Positions 28,858 to 36,950 of a DNA stretch of 36,950 nucleotides are shown piece after piece (position 1 is the first letter of the stretch; every line of letters begins with the position of its first letter). Both the position numbers and the translations under genes were made by a program. The stretch is from Streptomyces mutomycini (lineage in GTDB: Bacteria; Actinomycetota; Actinomycetes; Streptomycetales; Streptomycetaceae). The stretch lies in assembly GCF_001700505.1 (NCBI RefSeq), contig NZ_MAPV01000035.1, positions 1-36,950 on the forward strand, in the 5' to 3' direction. The notes under the pieces were generated by a model. It saw nothing but the letters and a program-made list of their open reading frames with translations. It made no database searches and had not been told where the DNA came from.

Positions 28858-30402
28858 TCAGAAGAGGCTGACGGCGGCGAAACGGAGGATGAGCTGGGGG
28901 GCACCGGAGAGTGTGATTCCGGCTACGGCGGTGAGGGTGATCGCCAGCGTGAGCGGGACGGGGATCCGGTGCCTGTGCGCCGTGGGTGCGGTTTCTGACG
29001 CCTCTGTCGCCGTGTCGGTCTCCGGGGTTCGGAAGAGCGCGGCGGTCCACCGCAGGTAGTAGTAGAGCGCGATCACCACGTTGACGGCCATGACGACGGC
29101 GAGCCAGCCGAGCCCGGCGTCGACTGCGGCGGAGAAGACCGTGACCTTGGCGAAGAGGCCGATGATGCCGGGCGGCAGGCCGGCCAGGCAGAGCAGGAAG
29201 AAGCCCATGGCCAGCGCGGCCAGGGGGCGGGTGGCGTACAGGCCGCGGTAGTCGGCGATGCGGTTTCCCGGGTGGGTACGGGCGACGAGGGCGGCGACCG
29301 CGAAGGCCCCGAGGTTCACCACCGCGTACATCAGGGCGTAGGCGACAGTGGAGCCGATGCGGTCGCCCCCGGAGTACGCGGCGGCGGCGATCGGGACGAG
29401 GAGGTAGCCCGCCTGGCCGACGGACGACCAGGCGAGGAGGCGTACGGCGCTGCGGGTGCGGGTGGCGTTCTGCCGGAGCGCGGCGACGTTGCCGACGGTC
29501 ATGGTGAGCGCGGCGAGGACGGCCAGGGCGGGGCCCCAGACGTCGGCGTACGACGGGAAGCCGATCACCGTGACGAGGATGAGGCCGGAGAACCCGACGG
29601 CCTTGCCGACGACCGAGAGGTAGGCGGCGATGGGGAGCGGGGCTCCCACGTAGGTGTCGGGGACCCAGAAGTGGAAGGGCGCGGCAGCCGTCTTGAATGC
29701 GAAGCCCACGAGGGTGAGGACGACGCCCGCCTCGGCGAGGGTGGTGAACCTGCCCGGTACGTCGTCGAGGCGGGCGGCGATCTCCGTGAGGTGCATGGTG
29801 CCGGTGGTCGCGTAGACGAAGCTGACGCCCAGGAGCATGACGGCGGTGGCGACGACGGAGGAGAGGAAGAACTTCAGCGCCGCTTCGGAGGAGCGGCGGT
29901 CACCGCGCTTGATGCCGACGAGGGCGAACGCGGGGAGCGAGGCGACTTCGAGGGCGACGACGAGCGTGGCGAGGTCCCGCGCCGCGGGAAGCAGTGCGGC
30001 ACCCGCGGCGGAGGCGAGGAGCAGGAACCAGAACTCGCCGGCGGGGAGCTTGCGTGTGTCGCCGATCGAGAGCAGCGCGGTGAGCAGGGCCCCGCCGAGC
30101 ACGAGCGCCTGGATGACGAGCGCGAAGTGGTCGGCGGTGTAGCTGCAGGCCTGGGCCCCGCCGGTGAGGCAGAAGGTGGACCGGTCTCCGGCTCGCAGCG
30201 GGACGAGCACGGCAAGCGCGGCGACGAGTCCGGCGACGGCCCCGTAGCCGAGGAGCGGCTTGTGCCGTTCGCTGGTGAAGAGGTCGGCGACGAGGACGAG
30301 CAGGGCCACGGACGCCGCGATGACCGGGGGCGCGATCGCGAGCCAGTCGACGGACTGGACGAGGCTTGCCGCCCCGGTTGCGCTGTCGGCTGCCACGGTC
30401 AC
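28858..30402 (-). CDS. nuoN: NADH-quinone oxidoreductase-type subunit N
   Basis: Antiporter-like membrane subunit of a complex I-type enzyme. 514 aa from the GTG at 30402 (VTVAADSATGAASLV), which overlaps the nuoM stop by four bases (GTGA); the much longer open frame upstream is read through nuoM in the wrong frame. About 14 hydrophobic segments. Proton-channel residues are seen in VALEVASLPAFALVG (Glu) and GFAFKTAAAPFHFWVPDTYV (Lys). The C-terminus has a polar insert (FRTPETDTATEASETAPTAH) before the last helix. Last gene of the nuo cluster. Confidence 0.95.
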   Translation of the reverse strand: MTVAADSATGAASLVQSVDWLAIAPPVIAASVALLVLVADLFTSERHKPLLGYGAVAGLVAALAVLVPLRAGDRSTFCLTGGAQACSYTADHFALVIQALVLGGALLTALLSIGDTRKLPAGEFWFLLLASAAGAALLPAARDLATLVVALEVASLPAFALVGIKRGDRRSSEAALKFFLSSVVATAVMLLGVSFVYATTGTMHLTEIAARLDDVPGRFTTLAEAGVVLTLVGFAFKTAAAPFHFWVPDTYVGAPLPIAAYLSVVGKAVGFSGLILVTVIGFPSYADVWGPALAVLAALTMTVGNVAALRQNATRTRSAVRLLAWSSVGQAGYLLVPIAAAAYSGGDRIGSTVAYALMYAVVNLGAFAVAALVARTHPGNRIADYRGLYATRPLAALAMGFFLLCLAGLPPGIIGLFAKVTVFSAAVDAGLGWLAVVMAVNVVIALYYYLRWTAALFRTPETDTATEASETAPTAHRHRIPVPLTLAITLTAVAGITLSGAPQLILRFAAVSLF

Positions 30403-31973
30403 GACTTGCCTCCTGCGAGGAGCTTCTGCACGGCCGGGTCGGTGAGGCCGAGGAGGACGGCGGGCCAGAGTCCGGCGAGGACGGTGAGGGCCGCGAGGGG
30501 GGTCCAGGCGGCGAATTCGTAGGTCTGGATGTCGGCGACCGGGTGCGGCTCTTCGCGCATCTCGCCCATGCAGACGCGGCGTACGACGATGAGCATGTAG
30601 GCGGCGGTGAGCAGGGTGCCGAACGCGCCGATGGACATGAAGGTGAGGAAGGCGGGGCGGCTGAGCCCTTCGGCGGGGTCGAAGGCGCCGAACAGGGTCA
30701 GCATCTCGCCCCAGAACCCGGCGAGTCCGGGGAGCCCGAGCGAGGCGACGGCGGCGAAGGCGAGGAGGCCGCCGAGCCGGGGCGCACGGCCGTAGAGAGC
30801 GGCCCCGGTGGCGCCGGCGAGGGTGTCGAGGTCGGCGGTGCCGTAGCGGTCCTTGACGGCGCCGACCAGGAAGAACAGCAGGCCGGTGATGAGGCCGTGG
30901 GCGATGTTCGCGAAGAGCGCGCCGTTGACGCCGGTGGGAGTCATGGTCGCGATGCCGAGCAGCACGAAGCCCATGTGGCCCACGGAGGAGTAGGCGATGA
31001 GGCGCTTGAGGTCGCCCTTGGCGCCGGGCCGGGCGAGTGCGAGGCAGGCGAGGGAGCCGTAGACGATCCCGACGACGGCGAACGCCGCGAGGTACGGCGC
31101 GAAGGTCCGCATCCCGTCGGGAGCGACGGGGAGCAGGACGCGGACGAATCCGTACGTCCCCATCTTCAGCATCACCCCGGCGAGGAGGACGGAGCCGACC
31201 GTCGGGGCCGCGGTGTGGGCGTCGGGCAGCCAGCTGTGCAGGGGCCACATCGGGGTCTTGACGGCCAGGCCGATCCCGACGGCCAGTACGGCGATGACCT
31301 GCACGGATGCGGTGAGGCCCCGGCCGTTGTCAGTGGCGAGTGCCACCATGTCGAAGGTGCCGCTCTTCAGTCCGATGAGGAGCAGCCCCAGCAGCATGAT
31401 CACGGAGCCGAGCAGCGTGTAGAGGATGAACTTCCAGGCGGCGGGCTGCTTCCGGTCGCCGCCCCAGCGGGCGATGAGGAAGTACATCGGGATGAGGACC
31501 ATCTCGAAGGCCAGGAAGAACAGCAGCAGGTCGAGGACGGCGAAGGTCGCGAGGGTGCCGGACTCCAGGACGAGGACGAGTGCGACGAAGGCCTTCGGGG
31601 AGGGGCCTGCGGGGAGCTTGAAGTAGCTGTAGAGCGCGCAGAGGAAGGTCAGCAGCGCGGTCAGTACGAGAAGGGGGAGCGAGATGCCGTCGGTGCCGAG
31701 GTGGATCCGGACGTCGAGTGCCGGGATCCAGCTGATGTCGGTGGTGGCCTGCATCTTCGACGGATGGTCGTGGTCGAAGCCCGCGGCGAGGACGAGCACG
31801 GCGAGGAGTACGGCGCCGGTGACGGTCACGCCATGGCGGAGCACGGCCTGGTCGGGGTTCCTGCCCTTGAGCCCGGGCGGAGCGGGCAGGAGCGCGGCGG
31901 CCGCGCCGAGGAGCGGGACGACGACGACGAACGCCAGGAGGAACTGCATCACGGATGCGCTGATATCGAACAC
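30399..31973 (-). CDS. nuoM: NADH-quinone oxidoreductase-type subunit M
   Basis: Antiporter-like proton-pumping subunit, 524 aa, GTG start (MFDISASVMQFLLAFVVVV) three bases after the nuoL stop. About 14 transmembrane segments. The channel glutamate is in LLFFLAFEMVLIPMYFLI, and the lysines are in LAVKTPMWPLHSWLPDAHT and GVMLKMGTYGFVRV. The length and motif spacing are normal for the family. It lies in the tightly packed nuoH-N operon. Confidence 0.96.
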   Translation of the reverse strand: MFDISASVMQFLLAFVVVVPLLGAAAALLPAPPGLKGRNPDQAVLRHGVTVTGAVLLAVLVLAAGFDHDHPSKMQATTDISWIPALDVRIHLGTDGISLPLLVLTALLTFLCALYSYFKLPAGPSPKAFVALVLVLESGTLATFAVLDLLLFFLAFEMVLIPMYFLIARWGGDRKQPAAWKFILYTLLGSVIMLLGLLLIGLKSGTFDMVALATDNGRGLTASVQVIAVLAVGIGLAVKTPMWPLHSWLPDAHTAAPTVGSVLLAGVMLKMGTYGFVRVLLPVAPDGMRTFAPYLAAFAVVGIVYGSLACLALARPGAKGDLKRLIAYSSVGHMGFVLLGIATMTPTGVNGALFANIAHGLITGLLFFLVGAVKDRYGTADLDTLAGATGAALYGRAPRLGGLLAFAAVASLGLPGLAGFWGEMLTLFGAFDPAEGLSRPAFLTFMSIGAFGTLLTAAYMLIVVRRVCMGEMREEPHPVADIQTYEFAAWTPLAALTVLAGLWPAVLLGLTDPAVQKLLAGGKS

Positions 31974-31976
31974 GGC

Positions 31977-33977
31977 TCACGCCCCGGCGTAGACGTTGGC
32001 AAAGACGACGGCGGCGATCGCCAGGACAAGGGTTCCGGCGAGCAGTGCGCCGAGGTAGGTCTGCACGTTGCCGGTCTGGGCGCGGCGGACCAGGGTTCCG
32101 AGTCCGCGGGCGATGTTGCCCGAGCCGCGTACGTAGGTGTCGACGACCTCACGGTCCAGGAAGCGGACGAGCCGTGCGGCGGCCCCGACGGGGCGCACGA
32201 AGAGCGCCGTGTACAGGGCGTCGAGGTGGAAGCCGGTGACCGCGTGGCGGTGCAGTGGTCCCAGCAGGAGCCTGCCGGGGTCCGTGGGGTCGGGGGCGTC
32301 CGCGATGGTCCCGTACACCGCGGTGTGCGAGGCGATCGCCTCGGCCTCCACGAGGGCGGGTTCGGCGTCGGGGTGTGCGGCGACCGCACCGACCGGGGGA
32401 CGGTCGGCGTGCGCCGTCGTGTGGCGCCACGCCCCGTAGGTGACGAGTCCGCCGACGAGTCCGACGCCGGTGGAGAGGACGGCGGTCGTGAGGGAGGGGG
32501 CGAGGCTGTGTCCGTCGAACCAGTCGATGAGGACGCCGGTGGTGAGGCCGAAGGCGATGGTGGGGACGGCCAGGACCCAGAGGACGGAGGTCATCGCGAC
32601 GGGCTGCCTGCCGTGGTCGGCGGCCTCGGGGCCACGCCCGCGGAACGCCAGGAGCCACAGCCGGGTGGCGTAGGCGGCGGTGAGGACGGCGGCGGCGAGT
32701 CCGGCGACGAGGATCGTCCAGCCGGCGGCGGCCGGGGCGACGTCGCGGTCCCCGAAAGCGGTGTGCTCGGCGGCGACGAGGACCGCTTCCTTGGAGAAGA
32801 AGCCGGCGAAGGGGGGAATTGCGGCGAGCGCCAGGAGGGCGACGGTCATCGTCCAGTAGGCGTCCGGGATGCGCTTGGCCAGCCCGCTCATGCGGGACAT
32901 CGCGGCGAGTGAGTTGGTGCCCGTCGAGTGGATGACGACGCCCGCCGCGAGGAAGAGGACAGCCTTGAACGCACCGTGGGACATGAGGTGGAAGACGGCG
33001 GCCCCACGGTCGCCGACGGCCAGGGCCCCGGACATGTAGCCGAGCTGGCCGATCGTGGAGTAGGCGAGGACGCGCTTGATGTCGTCCTGTGCGAGTGCGG
33101 CGAGTCCGGAGCCGATCATCGTGACGGCCGCCATCACGGCGAGGACGACGAGGGCGGCGCCGGAGGCGGCGAAGACGGGGAGGAGCCGGGCCACGAAGTA
33201 GATGCCGGCGGCGACCATCGTCGCGGCGTGGATCAGCGCGGAGACGGGGGTGGGGCCGGCCATCGCGTCGGGCAGCCAGGTGTGCAGGGGGAACTGCGCG
33301 GACTTGCCCGCGACGCCGGCGAGGAGCAGCAGGGCGATGAGGGTGGGGTGTTCGAGTCCGCCGTTGTTGACGGCGGCCAGGATGCCGGTGATGCGGAAGG
33401 TGCCGGTGTCGGCGGCGAGTGCGAACAGGCCGATGAGGAAGGGGACGTCGCCGAGCTTGGTGACCAGGAACGCCTTGAGGGAGGCCGCGCGGGCTTCGGG
33501 GGTCTCCCAGTAGTGGCCGACGAGGAAGTACGAGCAGATGCCCATGATCTCCCAGCCGACCAGGAGCACCATGAGGTCGCCGGAGTAGACGACGAGCAGC
33601 ATCGCGGAGGTGAAGAGGGAGACGAGGGCCGCGTACGAGGGGTAGCGCGCGTCGTTCTTCAGATAGGCCGTCGAGTAGATCTGCACGCAGGTGGCGACGA
33701 GCCCGACGAGGACGGCGACGAGGACGGCGAAGCCGTCCAGGTGCAGCGCCAGGTCGACCGGGACCGACCCGGTGGGGGTCAGCTGGGTCGCGGCGTCGAT
33801 GGGCCGGCCGCCGCCCTGGCGTGCGGCGACGACGGCCGCGATGACGGCGGCGGCGAGGGTCGGCAGCACGGCGAGGGGGCGGACGAAGCCGGGCGCGGTC
33901 CGCCCCAGGAGGAGTCCGGCGGCGGCGCCCAGGAAGGGGAGGAGCGGGACGAGGACGGCGAGGGTCGTGGTGGTCAC
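31977..33977 (-). CDS. nuoL: NADH-quinone oxidoreductase-type subunit L
   Basis: Largest antiporter-like subunit, with the long lateral helix that runs along the membrane arm. 666 aa, GTG start ([19 protein letters not shown]), overlapping the nuoK stop by four bases. Channel residues appear in [18 protein letters not shown] (Glu) and [18 protein letters not shown] (Lys), followed by the [13 protein letters not shown] signature. The polar stretch around residues 520-560 ([18 protein letters not shown]) precedes the C-terminal lateral helix and last transmembrane helix. Confidence 0.97.
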   Translation of the reverse strand: MTTTTLAVLVPLLPFLGAAAGLLLGRTAPGFVRPLAVLPTLAAAVIAAVVAARQGGGRPIDAATQLTPTGSVPVDLALHLDGFAVLVAVLVGLVATCVQIYSTAYLKNDARYPSYAALVSLFTSAMLLVVYSGDLMVLLVGWEIMGICSYFLVGHYWETPEARAASLKAFLVTKLGDVPFLIGLFALAADTGTFRITGILAAVNNGGLEHPTLIALLLLAGVAGKSAQFPLHTWLPDAMAGPTPVSALIHAATMVAAGIYFVARLLPVFAASGAALVVLAVMAAVTMIGSGLAALAQDDIKRVLAYSTIGQLGYMSGALAVGDRGAAVFHLMSHGAFKAVLFLAAGVVIHSTGTNSLAAMSRMSGLAKRIPDAYWTMTVALLALAAIPPFAGFFSKEAVLVAAEHTAFGDRDVAPAAAGWTILVAGLAAAVLTAAYATRLWLLAFRGRGPEAADHGRQPVAMTSVLWVLAVPTIAFGLTTGVLIDWFDGHSLAPSLTTAVLSTGVGLVGGLVTYGAWRHTTAHADRPPVGAVAAHPDAEPALVEAEAIASHTAVYGTIADAPDPTDPGRLLLGPLHRHAVTGFHLDALYTALFVRPVGAAARLVRFLDREVVDTYVRGSGNIARGLGTLVRRAQTGNVQTYLGALLAGTLVLAIAAVVFANVYAGA

Positions 33978-34393
33978 GCGGTGGCCTCTGCCTTCTTTGC
34001 CTTCCCTGCCGGAGCAGTGGCCTGGTCTGCGGTGGTGTCCCGGGCGGCAACGCCGTCGAAGTCGTCGGGGAGCGTTTCGGCGTCGTCGGTCTCCGCGGTG
34101 TCGCGGAGACGGTCGATGTCCGCGCTGCCGCGGTTGCGGTAGACGGCCAGGACGATCGCGAGGCCGATGCCGATCTCGGCCGCGGCGATGGCGATCGTGA
34201 AGAGGGTGAGGGCCTGGCCGGAGTGGAGCGCGTCGCGGAGCCAGACGTCGAAGGCGACGAGGTTCAGGTTGACGGCGTTGAGCATGAGCTCGACGGACAT
34301 CAGGACGAGGATCGCGTTGCGGCGGGCCAGTACCCCGTACAGCCCGGTGCAGAAGAGGAGGACGGCGAGGACCGCGGGATAGGCGAGGTGCAT
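33974..34393 (-). CDS. nuoK: NADH-quinone oxidoreductase-type subunit K, extended C-terminus
   Basis: MrpC-like membrane subunit. The first 90 residues match the family: three transmembrane helices, with the proton-path glutamates Glu35 ([14 protein letters not shown]) and Glu73 ([14 protein letters not shown]). At 139 aa it is about 40 residues longer than usual; the extra C-terminal part is charged then Ala/Lys-rich ([19 protein letters not shown], ending KAKKAEATA). The ATG start overlaps the nuoJ stop by one base (TGATG). Confidence 0.95.
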   Translation of the reverse strand: MHLAYPAVLAVLLFCTGLYGVLARRNAILVLMSVELMLNAVNLNLVAFDVWLRDALHSGQALTLFTIAIAAAEIGIGLAIVLAVYRNRGSADIDRLRDTAETDDAETLPDDFDGVAARDTTADQATAPAGKAKKAEATA

Positions 34394-35079
34394 CAGCTCT
34401 TGTCCTCCCGGTTCACGGTCGGCCGTTCCCGCCGGTCGTCGCCGCCCTGCGGCCCGCTGGGGCCCTGCACACCGTTACTGCCCTGTCGGCCGCCGCCGCC
34501 GCGACGGTCCTGCGTGCCTTGCCCGCCCTGCGGGTCCTGGCGGTCCTTGCGGGAAATGACGATCGCTCCCACGAGGGCGGCGAGCAGCAGGACGGAGAGC
34601 GCCTCGAAGGGAAGCACCCAGTGCCGGAAGAGGAACTCTCCGGACGCCTTGGTGGAGCCCTGGGCGGGACCGTCCAGATCGATCCAGGTCGTACGGAACG
34701 CGTCGACCACGACCCAGACGAGAGCCCCTGCGGCGGCGAGGGAAGCGCCGAGGGCGATCCAACGGTTGCCCGAGTCGGCGTCCGGGGAACGGCCGATGGG
34801 GGCTCTGGTGAGCATCAGTCCGAAGAGGAGGAGGACCACGACGGAACCGACGTAGATCAGTACCTGCACCCAGGCGATGAACTCGGCCGTGAGCAGGAGG
34901 TACTCCACCGCCACACCGCCGAGCGCCACGACGAGCCACAGGGCGGCGTGCACGAGTTGCTTGGTGGTGACGGTGATGAGGGCTGCGCCGAGGGTGGCGA
35001 GCCCGACCAGGACGAAGGCGATCTCGACGCCGTTCGGTGAGAGGAAGCCGGGGTGGCCGGCGGTGGCCGCGAGGGTCAC
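34393..35079 (-). CDS. nuoJ: NADH-quinone oxidoreductase-type subunit J, collagen-like tail
   Basis: Membrane subunit of 228 aa from the GTG at 35079 ([19 protein letters not shown]), overlapping the nuoI stop by four bases. Five transmembrane helices; helix 3, which contains the pi-bulge in complex I, reads [20 protein letters not shown]. After the last helix ([17 protein letters not shown]) comes a hydrophilic tail of about 50 residues with Gly at every third position in part of it ([17 protein letters not shown]), resembling a short collagen-like run. The role of the tail is unknown. Confidence 0.93.
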   Translation of the reverse strand: MTLAATAGHPGFLSPNGVEIAFVLVGLATLGAALITVTTKQLVHAALWLVVALGGVAVEYLLLTAEFIAWVQVLIYVGSVVVLLLFGLMLTRAPIGRSPDADSGNRWIALGASLAAAGALVWVVVDAFRTTWIDLDGPAQGSTKASGEFLFRHWVLPFEALSVLLLAALVGAIVISRKDRQDPQGGQGTQDRRGGGGRQGSNGVQGPSGPQGGDDRRERPTVNREDKS

Positions 35080-35666
35080 TCCTGGCCCTCCTGTTCCGCT
35101 GTCCGGGTCGGCTGGGCCTCTTGAGCTGCCTGAGTCTGGGCCTCCTGGGCCTGGAGCTTGTCCGCCGTCTTGCGGGCTGCCGCGATCTCCTTGGGCTCCT
35201 CGGCCGCCGGGTCGAGGGCGGGCGGTTCGGGGACGGTCCACATCCACTCGCGGAGCTTGTCGCGCTCGTGGGTGAGTTCGTGGATGTCCGTCTCCGCGTA
35301 CTCGAACTCGGGTGACCAGAACAGCGCGTCGAAAGGACACACCTCGATGCAGATTCCGCAGTACATGCACAGCGCGAAGTCGATCGCGAAGCGGTCCAGG
35401 ACGTTGCGGCTGCGCTCGCGGCCGCCCGGTGCGGCCGGGGGCACCGTCTCCTTGTGGGAGTCGATGTAGATGCACCAGTCGGGGCATTCACGGGCGCACA
35501 GCATGCAGACCGTGCAGTTCTCCTCGAACAGACCGATGACGCCCCGGGTGCGGGGCGGCAGTTCGGGCTGGACGTCCGGGTACTGCGCGGTGACCGTTCG
35601 CTTCGTCATGGTCCGCAGGGTGACGGCCAGACCCTTGGCCAGGCCTGAGCCGGGAATCGGGGGCAC
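35076..35666 (-). CDS. nuoI: NADH-quinone oxidoreductase-type subunit I, two 4Fe-4S ferredoxin
   Basis: Peripheral-arm iron-sulfur subunit carrying the two clusters between the input side and the quinone site. 196 aa from the GTG at 35666, which overlaps the nuoH stop by one base (TAGTG), with GAAGGTGG upstream. An amphipathic N-terminal helix ([20 protein letters not shown]) precedes the cluster ligands Cys51, Cys54, Cys57, Cys61 and Cys100, Cys103, Cys106, Cys110. The Ala/Gln/Glu-rich tail begins around residue 155. The sequence between motifs ([31 protein letters not shown]) differs from the standard Streptomyces NuoI I remember, favouring the second cluster. Confidence 0.94.
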   Translation of the reverse strand: MPPIPGSGLAKGLAVTLRTMTKRTVTAQYPDVQPELPPRTRGVIGLFEENCTVCMLCARECPDWCIYIDSHKETVPPAAPGGRERSRNVLDRFAIDFALCMYCGICIEVCPFDALFWSPEFEYAETDIHELTHERDKLREWMWTVPEPPALDPAAEEPKEIAAARKTADKLQAQEAQTQAAQEAQPTRTAEQEGQE

Positions 35667-36634
35667 TAGTTGATCGCCACCTTCACGATGCCGGTGAGCG
35701 CGATCTGCGCGAGGGCGAGGGGGATGAGCGTGGTCCACGCGAGCTTCTGCAGCTGGTCCTCGCGCAGACGGGGGTAGGTGACCCGGAGCCAGATGACGAC
35801 GAACGCCAGAACACCCGTCTTGAGCAGGGTCCAGACCCAGCCGAGCCCGTCGGCGCCCAGCGGTCCGTGCCATCCGCCGAGGAAGAGGACGGTCGTCAGA
35901 CCGCACAGGACGACGATTCCGGCGTACTCGGCGAGCAGGAACAGGGCGAAGCGGAGACCCGTGTACTCGGTGTACGCACCGAAGATGATCTCGGAGTCGG
36001 CGACCGGCATGTCGAAGGGCGGGCGCTGGAGTTCGGCGAGCCCCGCGACGAAGAAGACCAGCGCGCCGACGATCTGCCAGGGCAGCCACCACCACTCGAA
36101 GGCGTTGAGGATGCCGGGGAGCGAGACGGTACCGGCCGCCATGGCCACGGATGCGGCGGCGAGCAGCATCGGCAGTTCGTAGGCGAGCAGCTGCGCGGCG
36201 GTGCGGAGACCGCCGAGGAGGGAGAACTTGTTGGCCGAGGCCCAGCCCGCCATCAACGAGCCGAGAACTCCGACGCCCATGACGGCGAGCACGAAGAAGA
36301 TGCCCGCGTCGACGACCTGCCCGACCGCTCCCTCGCCGGGGCCGATCGGGATCGCCACGATCACGAGGAGGTACGGGAGCAGGGCGACGGCCGGGGCCAG
36401 CTGGAAGATCCGGCGGTCCGCGTCGGCAGGTACGACATCTTCCTTCTGCGCGAACTTCACCCCGTCCGCGACGAGCTGGGCCCAGCCGTGGAAGCCACCC
36501 GCGTACATGGGGCCGAGGCGGCCCTGCATATGGGCCATGACCTTGTGTTCCGCCTGCCCCACGACGAGGGGGACCACCATGAACACGGCAAAGACGATGA
36601 CGAGGCGGAGGGCGACGTCGAGTACGTCGTTCAC
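35666..36634 (-). CDS. nuoH: NADH-quinone oxidoreductase-type subunit H
   Basis: Membrane subunit that forms most of the quinone-binding chamber and the entrance of the proton path. 322 aa, GTG start ([19 protein letters not shown]), overlapping the preceding stop by four bases (GTGA). About eight hydrophobic helices. Signatures: [20 protein letters not shown] in the first loop, [14 protein letters not shown], and [20 protein letters not shown] followed by [12 protein letters not shown]. The E-R-P-F type loop near the quinone site is intact. Confidence 0.97.
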   Translation of the reverse strand: MNDVLDVALRLVIVFAVFMVVPLVVGQAEHKVMAHMQGRLGPMYAGGFHGWAQLVADGVKFAQKEDVVPADADRRIFQLAPAVALLPYLLVIVAIPIGPGEGAVGQVVDAGIFFVLAVMGVGVLGSLMAGWASANKFSLLGGLRTAAQLLAYELPMLLAAASVAMAAGTVSLPGILNAFEWWWLPWQIVGALVFFVAGLAELQRPPFDMPVADSEIIFGAYTEYTGLRFALFLLAEYAGIVVLCGLTTVLFLGGWHGPLGADGLGWVWTLLKTGVLAFVVIWLRVTYPRLREDQLQKLAWTTLIPLALAQIALTGIVKVAIN

Positions 36635-36950
36635 GCGGTATCGCCTCCGGCGGGGCGGTCGGAATCGGCGGAACGGTCCTGGTCGGCGGAACGGTCCGGA
36701 TGGGCGGGACGGTCCTGGTCGGCGGAACGGTCCGGATGGGCGGAACGGTCCTGGTCGGCGGGACGGCCGGTCCGGGAGGGGGAGTCGGGGCCGGACTCGG
36801 ATTCACGGCCGGAGCCGCTGTCCGGGTCGCGGTCGGCGTCGCCCTGCGCAGGCGCGTCCGAAGGCGTCCCTGGCTCGGCAGCCGGTGCGGCCTCCGTCTG
36901 CTGCCCCTGCTCCGGCGACGGCGACTGCTCGGGCTCCGGCTCCGGCTCCG
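36631..36950 (-). CDS. C-terminal tail of the gene upstream of nuoH (partial)
   Basis: An open frame enters from the right edge and stops at 36631 with TGA, overlapping the nuoH GTG. The visible 105 or so residues are entirely low complexity: Glu-Pro alternation, then Gln/Pro/Ser, Asp/Ser/Gly-rich sequence, and seven hexapeptide repeats of the [12 protein letters not shown] type. No folded domain is visible, so the gene cannot be named. In a 14-gene nuo operon this position is nuoG; in the partial second Streptomyces cluster it would be nuoD- or nuoC-like. Tight overlap shows it belongs to the operon. Confidence 0.7.
   Translation of the reverse strand, partial: EPEPEPEQSPSPEQGQQTEAAPAAEPGTPSDAPAQGDADRDPDSGSGRESESGPDSPSRTGRPADQDRSAHPDRSADQDRPAHPDRSADQDRSADSDRPAGGDTA
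36640..36765 (-). repeat. Seven 18-bp tandem repeats (hexapeptide array)
   Basis: On the minus strand the units encode [36 protein letters not shown] and RPAGGD. The DNA units are nearly identical (cggaacggtcctggt and cggaacggtccggatgg forms alternate), so the effective period is partly 36 bp. Confidence 0.9.

Noticed and set aside
28858..31248. 796-aa version of NuoN
   Set aside because: The first 280 or so residues are an Arg/Pro-rich out-of-frame reading of nuoM; the GTG at 30402 with a 4-base overlap is the real start.
30366..32912. 848-codon plus-strand open frame opposite nuoL and nuoM
   Set aside because: Gly/Glu/Asp/His-rich shadow of GC-rich membrane-protein genes; no domain, and it crosses real gene boundaries.
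35076..36806. 576-aa version of NuoI
   Set aside because: The upstream part is nuoH read in the wrong frame; the GTG at 35666 next to the nuoH stop fits the family N-terminus and has a ribosome site.

Overview
The window is a high-GC chromosomal segment with the gene content, codon bias and synteny of a Streptomyces. The RpoB length and start, the NusG acidic N-terminus and the order tRNA-Thr, tRNA-Met, rpmG, two MaoC genes, tRNA-Trp, secE, nusG, rplK, rplA, rplJ, rplL, rpoB, rpoC all fit. The genus call rests on remembered family knowledge, not on a search.

Layout. 1-1006: an M48-type membrane metalloprotease on the plus strand, facing the core block across a 20-bp perfect stem. 1079-13459: the transcription/translation core on the minus strand (tRNA-Trp, secE, nusG, rplK, rplA, rplJ, rplL, rpoB, rpoC). 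Its control signals are visible: an intrinsic terminator after nusG, a hairpin after rplA, an L10-type leader with a U-tract attenuator before rplJ, a hairpin after rplL and a separate promoter for rpoB. 13673-16037: aspartate aminotransferase and adenosine deaminase (plus). 16083-18659: murB, two hotdog dehydratases, rpmG, tRNA-Met and tRNA-Thr (minus), the same order as the mycobacterial had locus. 18955-22797: amidohydrolase-like protein with an eroded active site, NAD(P)-binding protein, DedA protein and MFS transporter (plus).

22798-25689 is the least ordinary stretch: an SMP-30/gluconolactonase-like gene frameshifted in its signal peptide, two adjacent inverted repeats upstream of it, a convergent TetR gene with its own single-base frameshift, a small lipoprotein carrying a fresh 34-residue tandem duplication, tRNA-Tyr, and a stray 18-nt copy of the tRNA-Tyr 5' end. 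25854-28739: YajQ, then a minus-strand set of small membrane and stress proteins (GlsB/YeaQ-like, YccF, HtpX, MscL with a zinc ribbon).

28858-36950: a tightly overlapping minus-strand operon nuoH-I-J-K-L-M-N with an unidentified tail at the edge. Gene order, the NuoI sequence type and the flanking genes suggest the second, partial Streptomyces nuo cluster rather than the 14-gene NADH dehydrogenase. Several of its subunits carry unusual low-complexity C-terminal tails.

Main points for a second look: Asn at RpoB residue 442 (E. coli Ser531, a classic rifampicin-resistance position); the paired frameshifts and palindromes at the SMP-30/TetR locus; the duplicated lipoprotein; the tails of the second Nuo complex; and the 11-bp phased repeats before aspC. 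No clearly undescribed multi-gene system was found; the 22.8-25.6 kb stretch is the best place to look.
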